Part shown: positions 34,207 through 42,211 of the stretch, in pieces
Numbering within the stretch: position 1 is the first letter of the stretch
How the letters are laid out: the number at the start of each line of letters is the position of its first letter
Assembly: GCA_965661545.1 (NCBI GenBank)
Contig: CBFIEF010000008.1
Coordinates: forward strand, 42,047-106,046
Length of the DNA stretch: 64,000 nucleotides
Direction of reading: 5' to 3'
From: UBA7985 sp965661545
GTDB taxonomy: Bacteria; Pseudomonadota; Alphaproteobacteria; UBA7985
Made by a program: the position numbers and the translations under genes
The notes under the pieces: generated by a model
What the model saw: only the letters and a program-made list of their open reading frames with translations
What the model was told of the DNA's origin: nothing
The model's database searches: none

Positions 34207-35412
34207 GTGGTATTCTTGAAAGACGAAACGAAACTGGTTCACGGCCATCGTGGTCCAAAGATGGAACGTCTGGACGTTCGTACAGTCAATCCAGCCATCC
34301 AGCGCGGGTCCACTTATCTCTACGATAGCATTGACCATCTGCGTGAGGCCAAGGCCAAGGCCGTAGATTTGGGCATCGCGTCTTATGGCATTGGTGGCGG
34401 CGATATCACGCTGCATTTTCAAGAAGCCTTTTGCGCCATTGAAAATGGCTTTCGGGGCGTTGCGGTGAACTCCGGCCTGCTTGCCTGTACCCTGCCCTTG
34501 ATGGCGTTACTCCAGCACGGCGACCACCTATTGATGGTTGATACCGTTTACGGCCCCGTTCGAACCTTTTGCGATGGCTACTTGCCCCGCATCGGTGTGA
34601 CCGTGACATACTACGATCCGCTGGCCACCATCGACGAGCTGGATGCCCTGACGACCGACCGCACGCGCGTGATCTATCTTGAAACGCCGGGTTCGCTGAC
34701 GTTTGAGATGCAGGACATTCCCGCCATTGCCGCATGGGCGCAGGATCGCAGCATCCGCACCATTATCGACAACACATGGGCGACGGGGCTTTACTTCAAG
34801 CCGCTTGACCATGGCATCGACATCTCCACGCACGCAGCCACTAAGTATATGTGTGGCCATTCTGACGTGATTTCTGGGGCGATTGTCTGCAACAAAGATA
34901 CCGCCCTCGCTGTCGAGCAAACCCGCGACCAGTTGGGCTTGGCCATGCCGCCCGATGAAGCCTACCTCGGCCTGCGCGGCTTGCGAACGATGGCGGTACG
35001 CCTGCCTGTTCACTGGCAAAACGGCCTGAAACTCGCCTCTTACCTCGCAGGTCGCGAAGAGGTTTCGAACGTTCTCCACCCCGCGATGGAACAAGATCCG
35101 GGCTATGCCCTCTGGTCTCGCGATTTCAGCGGTGCATCGGGCTTATTCTCCGTGGTCATGCGCAGCGATATCAGCTGGGAGCAACTCAACGGCTTCTTGG
35201 GCGCGCTCAAGCTTTACGGTCTGGGCTACAGTTGGGGTGGATTTGAAAGCCTTTGTGTGCTGCAAAGTCCGAAGACCGTCCGCACTGGCAGCCATTGGCC
35301 GCGGCCAGGCATTGGCACCGGCTACGTGCTGCGCTTCCATGCCGGGCTTGAAGATGCGGACGACCTGATCGAAGATGTTGAACAGGCCTTCCACGCCATG
35401 AAAGAGGCTTAG
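34207..35412 (+). CDS. metC: Cystathionine beta-lyase
   Basis: About 401 residues of the Cys/Met PLP-dependent family. It splits cystathionine into homocysteine, pyruvate and ammonia for methionine synthesis. The PLP Lys lies in THAATKYMCGHSDVISG. Other motifs: TVNPAIQRGSTYLYDS, RTIIDNTWATGLYFKPLDHG, and the MetC-type YSWGGFESL. The start may be GTG 34207 or the in-frame TTG 34216, which has GGTAAGG with better spacing and gives MKDETKLVHGHR. It is followed 3 bp later by hisI. Neighbouring aap genes form a conserved linkage. Confidence 0.93.
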   Translation: MVFLKDETKLVHGHRGPKMERLDVRTVNPAIQRGSTYLYDSIDHLREAKAKAVDLGIASYGIGGGDITLHFQEAFCAIENGFRGVAVNSGLLACTLPLMALLQHGDHLLMVDTVYGPVRTFCDGYLPRIGVTVTYYDPLATIDELDALTTDRTRVIYLETPGSLTFEMQDIPAIAAWAQDRSIRTIIDNTWATGLYFKPLDHGIDISTHAATKYMCGHSDVISGAIVCNKDTALAVEQTRDQLGLAMPPDEAYLGLRGLRTMAVRLPVHWQNGLKLASYLAGREEVSNVLHPAMEQDPGYALWSRDFSGASGLFSVVMRSDISWEQLNGFLGALKLYGLGYSWGGFESLCVLQSPKTVRTGSHWPRPGIGTGYVLRFHAGLEDADDLIEDVEQAFHAMKEA

Positions 35413-35415
35413 CCC

Positions 35416-35766
35416 ATGGACCTCCGCCCCGACGCGATCGACGCATTGCTCAGCAAAGTCACGTATAACAGCGATGGCCTCGTCGCCGCGATTGCTCAGG
35501 ATGCCGAAAACGGCGACGTTCTGATGATGGCATGGATGAACGCTGACACGCTGCGGAAAACGCTCGAAACGGGGCGCGCCTGCTATTGGTCGCGCAGTCG
35601 GCAGGCGTTTTGGCGCAAAGGCGATACCTCTGGCCATCACCAGACCGTGCACGATCTGCGCATTGACTGCGATGGTGACACCATCCTCATGAAAATTTCA
35701 CAAGTCGGCGCGGCTTGTCATACGGGTGAGAGGACTTGTTTCTTCACGTCAGTGAACGACCTTTAA
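35416..35766 (+). CDS. hisI: Phosphoribosyl-AMP cyclohydrolase
   Basis: Single-domain HisI of 116 residues (not fused to HisE). It opens the purine ring of PR-AMP in the third step of histidine synthesis. It has the motif MMAWMNADTLRKTLETGRA, YWSRSRQAFWRKGDTSGH, the Zn/Mg ligand Cys in IDCDGDTILMK and the C-terminal CHTGERTCFF pair. Start 3 bp after metC, so translation is coupled. Length is normal. Confidence 0.96.
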   Translation: MDLRPDAIDALLSKVTYNSDGLVAAIAQDAENGDVLMMAWMNADTLRKTLETGRACYWSRSRQAFWRKGDTSGHHQTVHDLRIDCDGDTILMKISQVGAACHTGERTCFFTSVNDL

Positions 35767-35805
35767 GGGCAGACAAAAGTTCCTCTCGTACTGACACGGA
35801 CTCCT

Positions 35806-36846
35806 ATGACCCTGCCTGCTGATCACCCACCCGTTAAATCACCGAAAATCGGCGTGATTCTGATGAATCTTGGCACTCCAGATGCCCCCGATGCCCCCAG
35901 TCTCCGCCGCTACTTGGCGCAGTTTCTCTCAGATCAGCGGGTGGTCGATTACCCCGCTTGGCTATGGCAGCCGCTGTTGCGGGGGATCATCCTCCGCACG
36001 CGACCGGCAAAGTCCGCTGCGCTCTATGCCAAAATCTGGGACTATGAGCGAGGCGATAGCCCGCTGCGTTTGATCCTCGGCGATCAAGTCGAGGCTATGC
36101 AGGAACGCATTGATCCCAGCGCTGAAACCGTGATTTTCCGCGCCGGCATGCGGTACGGCAGCCCCAGCACCACTGACGTCTTGCATGAATTGCAAGACAT
36201 GGGCTGTCAGCAAATCATTCTTGCAGCGCTCTACCCGCACTACGCCGGGGCGACGATGGCGACGGGCTATGACGAAGCCTTTGATTTCCTCAAAAAAGCC
36301 AACTGGCAGCCCGCCATTCGGACGATGCCATCCTATCAGGATCATCCAAAGTACATCGCGGCCCTGGCTGAATCCGTCGAACAACACCTCAAGTCGCTCG
36401 ACTGGGAGCCAGACGTCATCGTTACGTCCTACCACGGCGTGCCCCAGCGCTATCTGACCGGCAAGGGCGACCCCTATCACTGCCAGTGTCACAAAACGAC
36501 GCGCTTGCTGGGTGAGGCCCTGCCCCATCTTGCAGACAAGCTGAAAGTCACGTTCCAATCACGCTTTGGCCCGGAAAAGTGGCTTCAGCCCTATACGGAC
36601 GAAACCATCGATAAACTGGGTGAAGAGGGCAAAAAGATTGCCGTTATCACGCCCGGGTTCTCCGCTGACTGCCTTGAAACACTGGATGAGATTGGCAATG
36701 AAGCGCGCGAGGATTTCGAGGAAGCGGGCGGTACGCATTTCGCCTATATCCCCTGCCTCAACACAGAGCCAGCGCATCTGGAAATGCTGGAAAGCCTCGT
36801 TCGGCGGGAACTTTCCGGCTGGTACCCGTTGCACGCTGACGCCTAA
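35806..36846 (+). CDS. hemH: Ferrochelatase
   Basis: Protein of 346 residues, inserts Fe2+ into protoporphyrin IX in the last step of haem synthesis at the inner face of the cytoplasmic membrane. Motifs: GVILMNLGTPDAPD, the catalytic-His region TSYHGVPQRYLTGKGDPYHCQC, FQSRFGPEKWLQPYTDE, and the conserved PGFSADCLETLDEI. No C-terminal Cys cluster for an Fe-S centre is seen apart from HCQC. It begins 39 bp after hisI and may be in the same operon. Confidence 0.97.
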   Translation: MTLPADHPPVKSPKIGVILMNLGTPDAPDAPSLRRYLAQFLSDQRVVDYPAWLWQPLLRGIILRTRPAKSAALYAKIWDYERGDSPLRLILGDQVEAMQERIDPSAETVIFRAGMRYGSPSTTDVLHELQDMGCQQIILAALYPHYAGATMATGYDEAFDFLKKANWQPAIRTMPSYQDHPKYIAALAESVEQHLKSLDWEPDVIVTSYHGVPQRYLTGKGDPYHCQCHKTTRLLGEALPHLADKLKVTFQSRFGPEKWLQPYTDETIDKLGEEGKKIAVITPGFSADCLETLDEIGNEAREDFEEAGGTHFAYIPCLNTEPAHLEMLESLVRRELSGWYPLHADA

Positions 36847-36864
36847 GCGCGCATATCTTGAAAC

Positions 36865-37581
36865 ATGAACGCTCGCGGCTCCCTTTTGACACGATACGCG
36901 CTCTTCCTGTTCAAGCGGGAACTGAGCATCCTTAGCCACTTTCTCATTCATGGCCGAAAACGGCGAATGTTGATGGGCGCTTACTGGCAGGCTTCGTTTC
37001 TGCCCGGGCTGCTGGGGCTTTATTTTGTCGTCATGCGTTTGGCGGGGATGGAGCTGGGGTCTTCAACGGCGGCGGTTTTGCTGTTCTGCGCGGGCGCCTT
37101 GGTGACGGAATTCCTGCTGTACGAGCAAAACAAGTTCACCTGGCCGATTTTTCAGCGGATCATTGCCCCTGAAAAGTTCAGCCGCGCGGTTAACGATCGC
37201 CTCGGCTATAGCGGCTTTCCGGGCCGCGACAGTTGGCGCCCGGTCGAGGCTAACGCGCCGGAGCAAGTTCGGCGGATTGTGCTATCGAGCCTGCAGCAAA
37301 CCCGGCAAACACCGCCCACGTTGCAAGCCTATTTGACGAAAGCGCCAGAGGTTAAAGTCGCTGGCATCATGACCGGTTTCACGCTTCTGATGATGTACGG
37401 CCCATCGGGCAGCTCAGCGTTTACGGTGCCGGTGCTGTCTTTCTTGCTGGGCGTAGTTTTACGCCGGGTGAAGCAAGGCATCGATAGCGCGTTGGTCTGG
37501 CCCTACGTGGAAAACCTTATCGACTGGACCATGGTCAACTCACTGGCTGGCGGTCGCTACGAACGCGCAGAATTCAACTAA
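36865..37581 (+). CDS. Membrane protein of unknown function
   Basis: Protein of 238 residues with about four hydrophobic helices (near 43-58, 67-85, 165-180 and 185-200), a basic N-terminus (LTRYALFLFKREL, HGRKRRML) and a central soluble loop of 75 residues. I recognise no family. It starts 18 bp after hemH and might be translated with it; a role in haem use is possible but only by position. A terminator follows. Confidence 0.6.
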   Translation: MNARGSLLTRYALFLFKRELSILSHFLIHGRKRRMLMGAYWQASFLPGLLGLYFVVMRLAGMELGSSTAAVLLFCAGALVTEFLLYEQNKFTWPIFQRIIAPEKFSRAVNDRLGYSGFPGRDSWRPVEANAPEQVRRIVLSSLQQTRQTPPTLQAYLTKAPEVKVAGIMTGFTLLMMYGPSGSSAFTVPVLSFLLGVVLRRVKQGIDSALVWPYVENLIDWTMVNSLAGGRYERAEFN

Positions 37582-37612
37582 GCACCGTTCGCGCGTCCCT
37601 TCCCCACAAACG

Positions 37613-37646
37613 CAAAAGAGCCCGCCGACCGTTAAGGCCTGCGGGC
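37613..37646 (-). terminator. Intrinsic terminator of the porin gene
   Basis: Stem GCCCGC/GCGGGC (37620-37625 with 37641-37646) extended by GACC/GG-rich inner pairs, followed on the minus strand by TCTTTTG. It lies 37 bp after the porin stop and may also stop plus-strand transcripts from the upstream gene. Confidence 0.75.
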
Positions 37647-37682
37647 ATCTTCGCATTTATATTGTCGAGGTGCGTCGAACGC

Positions 37683-38852
37683 TTAGAACGTAATCGTCGC
37701 CGTCAAGCCAAACTCTTGGCCGTCGGAGGTCTTGAAACCTCGTCCCATGCCAATTGCCGTGGTGTTGTCCAAGGCCAAGGTCGTGACGTTGTTGTACTGC
37801 TTGAAGTAGCCACCGATGGTGACGTTCTTCGTCGCTTGAAACTCTGCCCCCACGCTCAAAGCCGTGCTGACTTCAGCAGAGGTTGGGAAAATCCCGCCAA
37901 TGCCGGCGTCAAAGTAGGCTGGGCTGGTTGGAATGGTTGAGCCGCTGAGACACTCAGCTTCAAGGCTGGTACAGCCCCATTCCGCGCTGGTTACAGCCCG
38001 GTCCATGTCGATCGACAGCTTGATCGCATCGATTGCGGTGTAAGACACACCCAAGGACGCGAACTGACGCTTTACATCAGTTTCATTATCGACAGACGCA
38101 AGCATCCAGTTGGAAACACGTTCCTGACCGATCGACACGCCAAGTTCAATATCACCGAAGTCCACACCACCCATTGCCGTTAGGCCGTAGTAGTCATCCG
38201 CCAGCAACTCGAGCACTGGATCCTGAATAGGGCTGGTAACGCCCTCAACACCGACGGTGAAGTCATACCCTGCGAAACCGACGTTGTAGTGCAACTGGCC
38301 CGAGAAACCCCGGTGGTCCAAATCGTAAGCAACTTCAGCATTCAAATCGCCAAAGTTCAGCGAGTAGCCCACTTCATCGCCAACGAAGTCGCCGGAAAAT
38401 TCTGTAGAGAAGAGTTTCGTCGAAATGCCAGAACCGCCCGCTGCGACGCTGTCTGCGTAGCTGTACAGGTTAGACCGAGCACCGCCCTCGCGGTAGAACA
38501 GTGTTCCCAAATCGCTCTGGATACCGAGCATCCCGCGCTGGAATGCGATCGCGCTACCTGTTGCGTCGAGCGCCATGTCCATTTGACCCAACCAAGTGAG
38601 GCCAGCGACATCGACGGATGCGGTTGTGTTAAGCGCACCGCTCAGGGCGCGGCTAGAACCAACAACGGCATCAGTTGCACCCAAGCCGCCTGAGATCAGC
38701 GGATCACCGGCTGTGTCTAAGGTATTAAAGATAGGGGAAGCGTCTCTATCGCTCCAGTTGAGGGTAACATGTCCACCCAACATGACGTCCACATCGGCCA
38801 AGGCAACGCCTGGCACGAGGAGGCAAGAGGCGGCAAATAGCACCTTTCGCAT
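37683..38852 (-). CDS. Outer-membrane porin
   Basis: Protein of 389 residues with a signal peptide (hydrophobic 4-18, cleavage at ALA-DVDV), many alternating-hydrophobic beta strands (ASVDVAGLTWLGQMDMALD, EVGYSLNFGDLNAEVAYDL, VTIGGYFKQYNNVTTLA), and a C-terminal strand ending in Phe (FGLTATITF), the BAM recognition signal. It belongs to the Gram-negative general-porin type of alphaproteobacteria. GGAG precedes the ATG by 8 nt. An extended AT-rich leader (38853-39270) separates it from the divergent repeat protein. Confidence 0.85.
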   Translation of the reverse strand: MRKVLFAASCLLVPGVALADVDVMLGGHVTLNWSDRDASPIFNTLDTAGDPLISGGLGATDAVVGSSRALSGALNTTASVDVAGLTWLGQMDMALDATGSAIAFQRGMLGIQSDLGTLFYREGGARSNLYSYADSVAAGGSGISTKLFSTEFSGDFVGDEVGYSLNFGDLNAEVAYDLDHRGFSGQLHYNVGFAGYDFTVGVEGVTSPIQDPVLELLADDYYGLTAMGGVDFGDIELGVSIGQERVSNWMLASVDNETDVKRQFASLGVSYTAIDAIKLSIDMDRAVTSAEWGCTSLEAECLSGSTIPTSPAYFDAGIGGIFPTSAEVSTALSVGAEFQATKNVTIGGYFKQYNNVTTLALDNTTAIGMGRGFKTSDGQEFGLTATITF

Positions 38853-39270
38853 CGTAAAAACTCCGACAATATGAAATATGAACGAAAAAATTTTCGTTTT
38901 GAAATTAGATGGACCTTACGCGACGCCTAAGACCGTTTCAACTGGATTCGTGTATATTGTGTCGATTCGACAATTCCATGGCGAATGTGTGATTTTTTCA
39001 CCACAACTTGTTGATTCACTTGGTTTTACTAAATCCCTTTTTAGAGCCTTTATCAGCTTATTCATTTTGCAGTCGTCATAACGCTCGCATTCTACTTGAA
39101 GAACAAACCATGATATTAATTCTGTATTATCCCCTATATTTGGTGAAATCCTCTGGGTAACTGCATAATTTTTGATCAAAGATGAATTTTAGATAAATCA
39201 GATTCTCCTCGAAATCTGGCTTGGCTGTTGCAGCAGACAGTACAAACCAAAACAATGAGGAAATCGTTAG
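38853..39270. other. AT-rich intergenic region between porin and VPV-repeat genes
   Basis: About 418 bp, much more AT-rich than the coding DNA, with a palindrome CGAAAAAATTTTCG (38882-38895) near the porin start. No gene is credible. It should contain both divergent promoters. The low GC differs from most intergenic DNA in the window. Confidence 0.5.
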
Positions 39271-40728
39271 ATGAGCCCAAAACTTATCTTCTCTACTCTC
39301 GCCGTGACCGCCTCGAGCGTGGTTGCCGCCCATTCGGTGTGGGCTGAGGGCTATGTGAAATCGCACGGAACCCCGACGTATAGCGAAGGCTGCCACGTCA
39401 TTACCCCCGGTCAGAGCTTAGAGGACAGCTGCGTTCCCGCCGCCGCCTACGGCGCGGCGCAAACTTACGGCGCAGCCTCAGCTTATGGCGCGGCTTCCGC
39501 CTATCATAGCGCACCAATTGTGCAGGAGGGCCCTCGCCCGGTCATCCAGCAGCATGTGCAGCAGGTTCAAGAAATTCGGATCCAGAAGGTTCCTGTCGTA
39601 AAGCGCGTTTATGAACAGCGGATCGAGAAAGTGCCCGTGATCAAACGCGTGGAGGAAGTCCACATCCAAAAAGTCCCTGTTGTGAAGCGGGTCTATGAGG
39701 AGCGGATTGAGAAGGTTCCTGTGATCAAACGCGTAGAAGTGCCGATCATTGAGCGCGTTCCCGTGGTCAAGCGCGTCTACGAACAGCGCATTGAGAAGGT
39801 GCCAGTGGTCAAGCGCGTGGAAGAAGTCCACATCCAAAAGGTTCCCGTCTACAAGCGTGTCGAAGTGCCGGTAATCCAGAAGGTTTATGTGCCACAAGTG
39901 GTTAAGGTGCCGGTAAAAGTCGTGCAGGAAGTGCCGCAGATTGTGCCAGCTGGCGTGGCCGTGCAGCAGCAGGTGCCGCAAATCCAGCAGCAGGTTGTCC
40001 CTGTTCGACAGCAAGCCGCGCAGGTTCATACACAGGCCATTCCAGTGCTGCAGCAGCGGCCACAAGTGCACGTTCAGCCCGTTCCTGTGGTTGGTCAGCG
40101 CGCTGTGGTACAGACCCAAGCGGTTCAGGTGCTACAGCAGCAACCGCAGGTCATTCGTCAGATGGTTCCGGTTGCACAGCATTACGTCAACTATGCCCAA
40201 GCGCCCTTACACATGGGTGTGAACTGTGGGGCCGCCTATGCCTGCGGCACTGCTGGCGGTTTCTATACACAGCCTCAACCCGTTGGGACGCCGTCGGTTG
40301 TTACAAGCCGTGGGCCTACCAGTTACGTCACCAATGGTGGCGCGATCAACAGCTACAATGCTCACGCGGCTGTTGGACATGCAGGTGTACTGAAAACTGA
40401 CGCCACAGGTTCATTTTCGAATTTGATGTCGGTAGAAGGCGCCGGAGCAATGGCCCAATCGAGTTTGTCGTCTTCGTCGTACGACACGGCGGCATCATCC
40501 CAAGCGCTAACCTCGGCTTCGGCGTCAGGCACAACTGTTACCATCCAGCAGATCCCAAGCGATCTCAGCCAAGATATCTTTGGCTCAGTTGCAGACGGCT
40601 ATGACGGGTCAATCGACTACGCATCAGATTTGGCAACTTCGAACTATGTCACCAACGGCTACACAACGGCTGGGGATGCGGCTGCCAGCTTTGTTCAGGG
40701 GGTGAACGTGAGTGGGTACTCGCAGTGA
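39271..40728 (+). CDS. Secreted protein with eight 14-residue VPV-K repeats (alveolin/articulin-like)
   Basis: Protein of 485 residues with a signal peptide (1-25, cleavage near VWA-EGY). Then an Ala/Tyr/Gly section with AYGAA repeats (58-80), eight near-perfect 14-residue units at 103-214 (consensus RIxKVPVxKRVEEx), a Gln/Pro/Val-rich section with QQVPQIQQQ and VLQQ blocks (about 225-315), and a Ser/Ala/Gly/Tyr-rich C-terminus. The VPV-K-V spacing resembles the Val-Pro-Val repeats of eukaryotic alveolins, articulins and epiplastins. These are beta-rich structural proteins; here the protein is exported. Two hairpins with T-runs follow. GAGGAAA precedes the ATG. No known bacterial family comes to mind. 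Confidence 0.8.
   Translation: MSPKLIFSTLAVTASSVVAAHSVWAEGYVKSHGTPTYSEGCHVITPGQSLEDSCVPAAAYGAAQTYGAASAYGAASAYHSAPIVQEGPRPVIQQHVQQVQEIRIQKVPVVKRVYEQRIEKVPVIKRVEEVHIQKVPVVKRVYEERIEKVPVIKRVEVPIIERVPVVKRVYEQRIEKVPVVKRVEEVHIQKVPVYKRVEVPVIQKVYVPQVVKVPVKVVQEVPQIVPAGVAVQQQVPQIQQQVVPVRQQAAQVHTQAIPVLQQRPQVHVQPVPVVGQRAVVQTQAVQVLQQQPQVIRQMVPVAQHYVNYAQAPLHMGVNCGAAYACGTAGGFYTQPQPVGTPSVVTSRGPTSYVTNGGAINSYNAHAAVGHAGVLKTDATGSFSNLMSVEGAGAMAQSSLSSSSYDTAASSQALTSASASGTTVTIQQIPSDLSQDIFGSVADGYDGSIDYASDLATSNYVTNGYTTAGDAAASFVQGVNVSGYSQ
39577..39912 (+). repeat. Eight tandem 42-bp coding repeats
   Basis: In-frame DNA repeats encoding the 14-residue VPV-K units. Alternate units are closer to each other (84-bp higher-order period: ...KRVYEQ then ...KRVEEV). 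Codon choice differs between copies while the protein pattern stays, suggesting selection on the peptide. Confidence 0.85.
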
Positions 40729-40782
40729 TGAGCCCTCTGCCCCCGATTTCATGCTGCCTTACGCAGTCATGAAACTGGCTTT

Positions 40783-40866
40783 CCGCTACCCTCTCCTTAT
40801 CGGAGAGGAGTAGCGGTTTGAAGGCCGCTGCTTTGATTTTTGGGCTCGGGCAGCGGCCTCTTTCTT
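40783..40866 (+). terminator. Two consecutive hairpin terminators after the VPV-repeat gene
   Basis: Hairpin 1 is CCGCTACcCTCTCC/GGAGAGgaGTAGCGG (40783-40816). Hairpin 2 is GGCCGCTG/CAGCGGCC (40823-40830 with 40851-40858) followed by TCTTTCTT. Together they make a strong stop for plus-strand transcripts. Confidence 0.8.
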
Positions 40867-40885
40867 GTCTTACGAGCCTTCCTTG

Positions 40886-41386
40886 CTAGATGGCGTCCCC
40901 AGCGAGGGGGCGTTCCATCAAGCCGCGGCTATCACCCGGCTCCCAAATGGATGCCAAAGGGCCATCGTACCAGCCGGGCACCTGGCCATAGAGATTTTCG
41001 CGCTCGGAATAGAAGAGCGGCTTGCAATGCGTGCCGCTTGGATAGGTCCAACAGACCTCGTCTTCTTCAATCTGCCAGAAGCCGGTATTTGCATCCTCTG
41101 CGCCCTCCCATCCATTGATGGTGGCACCGCTTTCCATGTGCAATTCCTGCTCTTCGCCAGATGGGTGCAGGAAGATCAGCGTATTGCCGGTGAGCAATTC
41201 TCGCAGCTCATCACCATCGAGTGGACGGGTGAGAAAATACCGCTCACCCTCATAGAGAACGGACATCCGGGTCTCGGCTTCATCACCCTGCCCAGCAGCA
41301 CTGGCAACAGATGCCCCAAGGGCCAGCGCAATTGCGCCCGACGTAAGCGCAGAAAGCGCTGTTGCAGGTAAATTCGGCGTCTTCAT
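40886..41386 (-). CDS. Secreted protein of unknown function, paralogue of the gene upstream
   Basis: Protein of 166 residues with a signal peptide (17-31, cleavage near ASA-AGQG). The mature part runs YEGERYFLTRPLDGDELREL, TGNTLIFLHP, a GxWQIEEDEVCWTYPSGTHC core with two Cys, and LYGQVPGWYDGP. The neighbour at 41396-42046 shares the same order of motifs (YEG-YxLT-PL, WQI-ICWTY-C, ER-LYAVP-like, EPGDPxGL). It is a tandem duplication. No catalytic motif is apparent. GGAGT precedes the ATG; it lies 9 bp behind its paralogue. Confidence 0.7.
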   Translation of the reverse strand: MKTPNLPATALSALTSGAIALALGASVASAAGQGDEAETRMSVLYEGERYFLTRPLDGDELRELLTGNTLIFLHPSGEEQELHMESGATINGWEGAEDANTGFWQIEEDEVCWTYPSGTHCKPLFYSERENLYGQVPGWYDGPLASIWEPGDSRGLMERPLAGDAI

Positions 41387-41395
41387 TCTTGCATT

Positions 41396-42046
41396 TTACT
41401 CCAACGTGAAGAGTTGCGGACCGCCCTTGTCGTCGATCGCACGATCAGCTTCATCAGGGTTCTGCTGCGGGGCAACTTCGGGCTTGGTCGGATTGAGGGG
41501 GCGCCGTTGGTTTGAATCCTGGCTTTGTGTCACCAGCCAGTGGACCTGACGGTTTGCCAGCCCCAGCGGGTCGCCAATCTCAAACCGTGCCGGCATCAAT
41601 GGTTGATCTGGGCCGACAGGCACAGCAAATAAATCGCCGCGCTCTGTCTGCCAAATCCGGCGACAAAAGGGGCCGTTGTAAGTCCAGCAGATGCGCTGAT
41701 CGATAATCTGCCACGCCCCGGCGACGACCACGGTGCTGTTTTCATTCCACCGCAAAACATAGCCGTCAAAAGTGTGATACTCCCACTGCGTTGTGCCATC
41801 TTCGCGATAGTAAACCCACGTGACACCGGGCATCATCAGCTTCATTTGATCGGTGCTGAGCGGCTTACCGGTCAGCTTGTAGACCTGCCCCTCATAGGTG
41901 ACTGTGTTGGGCAGCGAGTAATGACTTTCGGTTTCGACCTGTTGCTCCCGATCAGTGGCCCGCACCGCAGCTTCGTCCACAGCAAAGGCCGCGGGTGTGG
42001 TCACCAACACCAAAAGAGCCATCGTTAAACATCGAAAAAGCAGCAT
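41396..42046 (-). CDS. Secreted protein of unknown function, paralogue of the gene downstream
   Basis: About 216 residues with a signal peptide (LTMALLVLVTTPAAFA). The mature core YEGQVYKLTGKPLSTDQM, VVAGAWQIIDQRICWTY, FCRRIWQTERGDLFAVPVGP and EIGDPLGL mirrors the partner. It has an extra C-terminal tail of Pro/Asp/Gln-rich sequence (RPLNPTKPEVAPQQNPDE). The ATG at 42046 opens the signal peptide better than an in-frame TTG at 42055. Function unknown. Confidence 0.7.
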   Translation of the reverse strand: MLLFRCLTMALLVLVTTPAAFAVDEAAVRATDREQQVETESHYSLPNTVTYEGQVYKLTGKPLSTDQMKLMMPGVTWVYYREDGTTQWEYHTFDGYVLRWNENSTVVVAGAWQIIDQRICWTYNGPFCRRIWQTERGDLFAVPVGPDQPLMPARFEIGDPLGLANRQVHWLVTQSQDSNQRRPLNPTKPEVAPQQNPDEADRAIDDKGGPQLFTLE

Positions 42047-42211
42047 GGAATCCAAGTCATTGGGGGTTCGATCTCAAATCTGGTCCTTAAATAGGGCAAG
42101 AGCGCGACGAGTGCATCAATCCTTTCGCGTTTCACACAACAGATTGAGCTTTTGTGAACACCGCGCTAGCGTTGGAGGAACACTGAGTTTTGTTTGCAGA
42201 GGACTGGACCT

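Noticed and set aside
39577..39912. Regular 42-bp repeats reminiscent of a CRISPR array
   Set aside because: Repeats are in frame in a secreted protein, there are no unique spacers and no cas genes.
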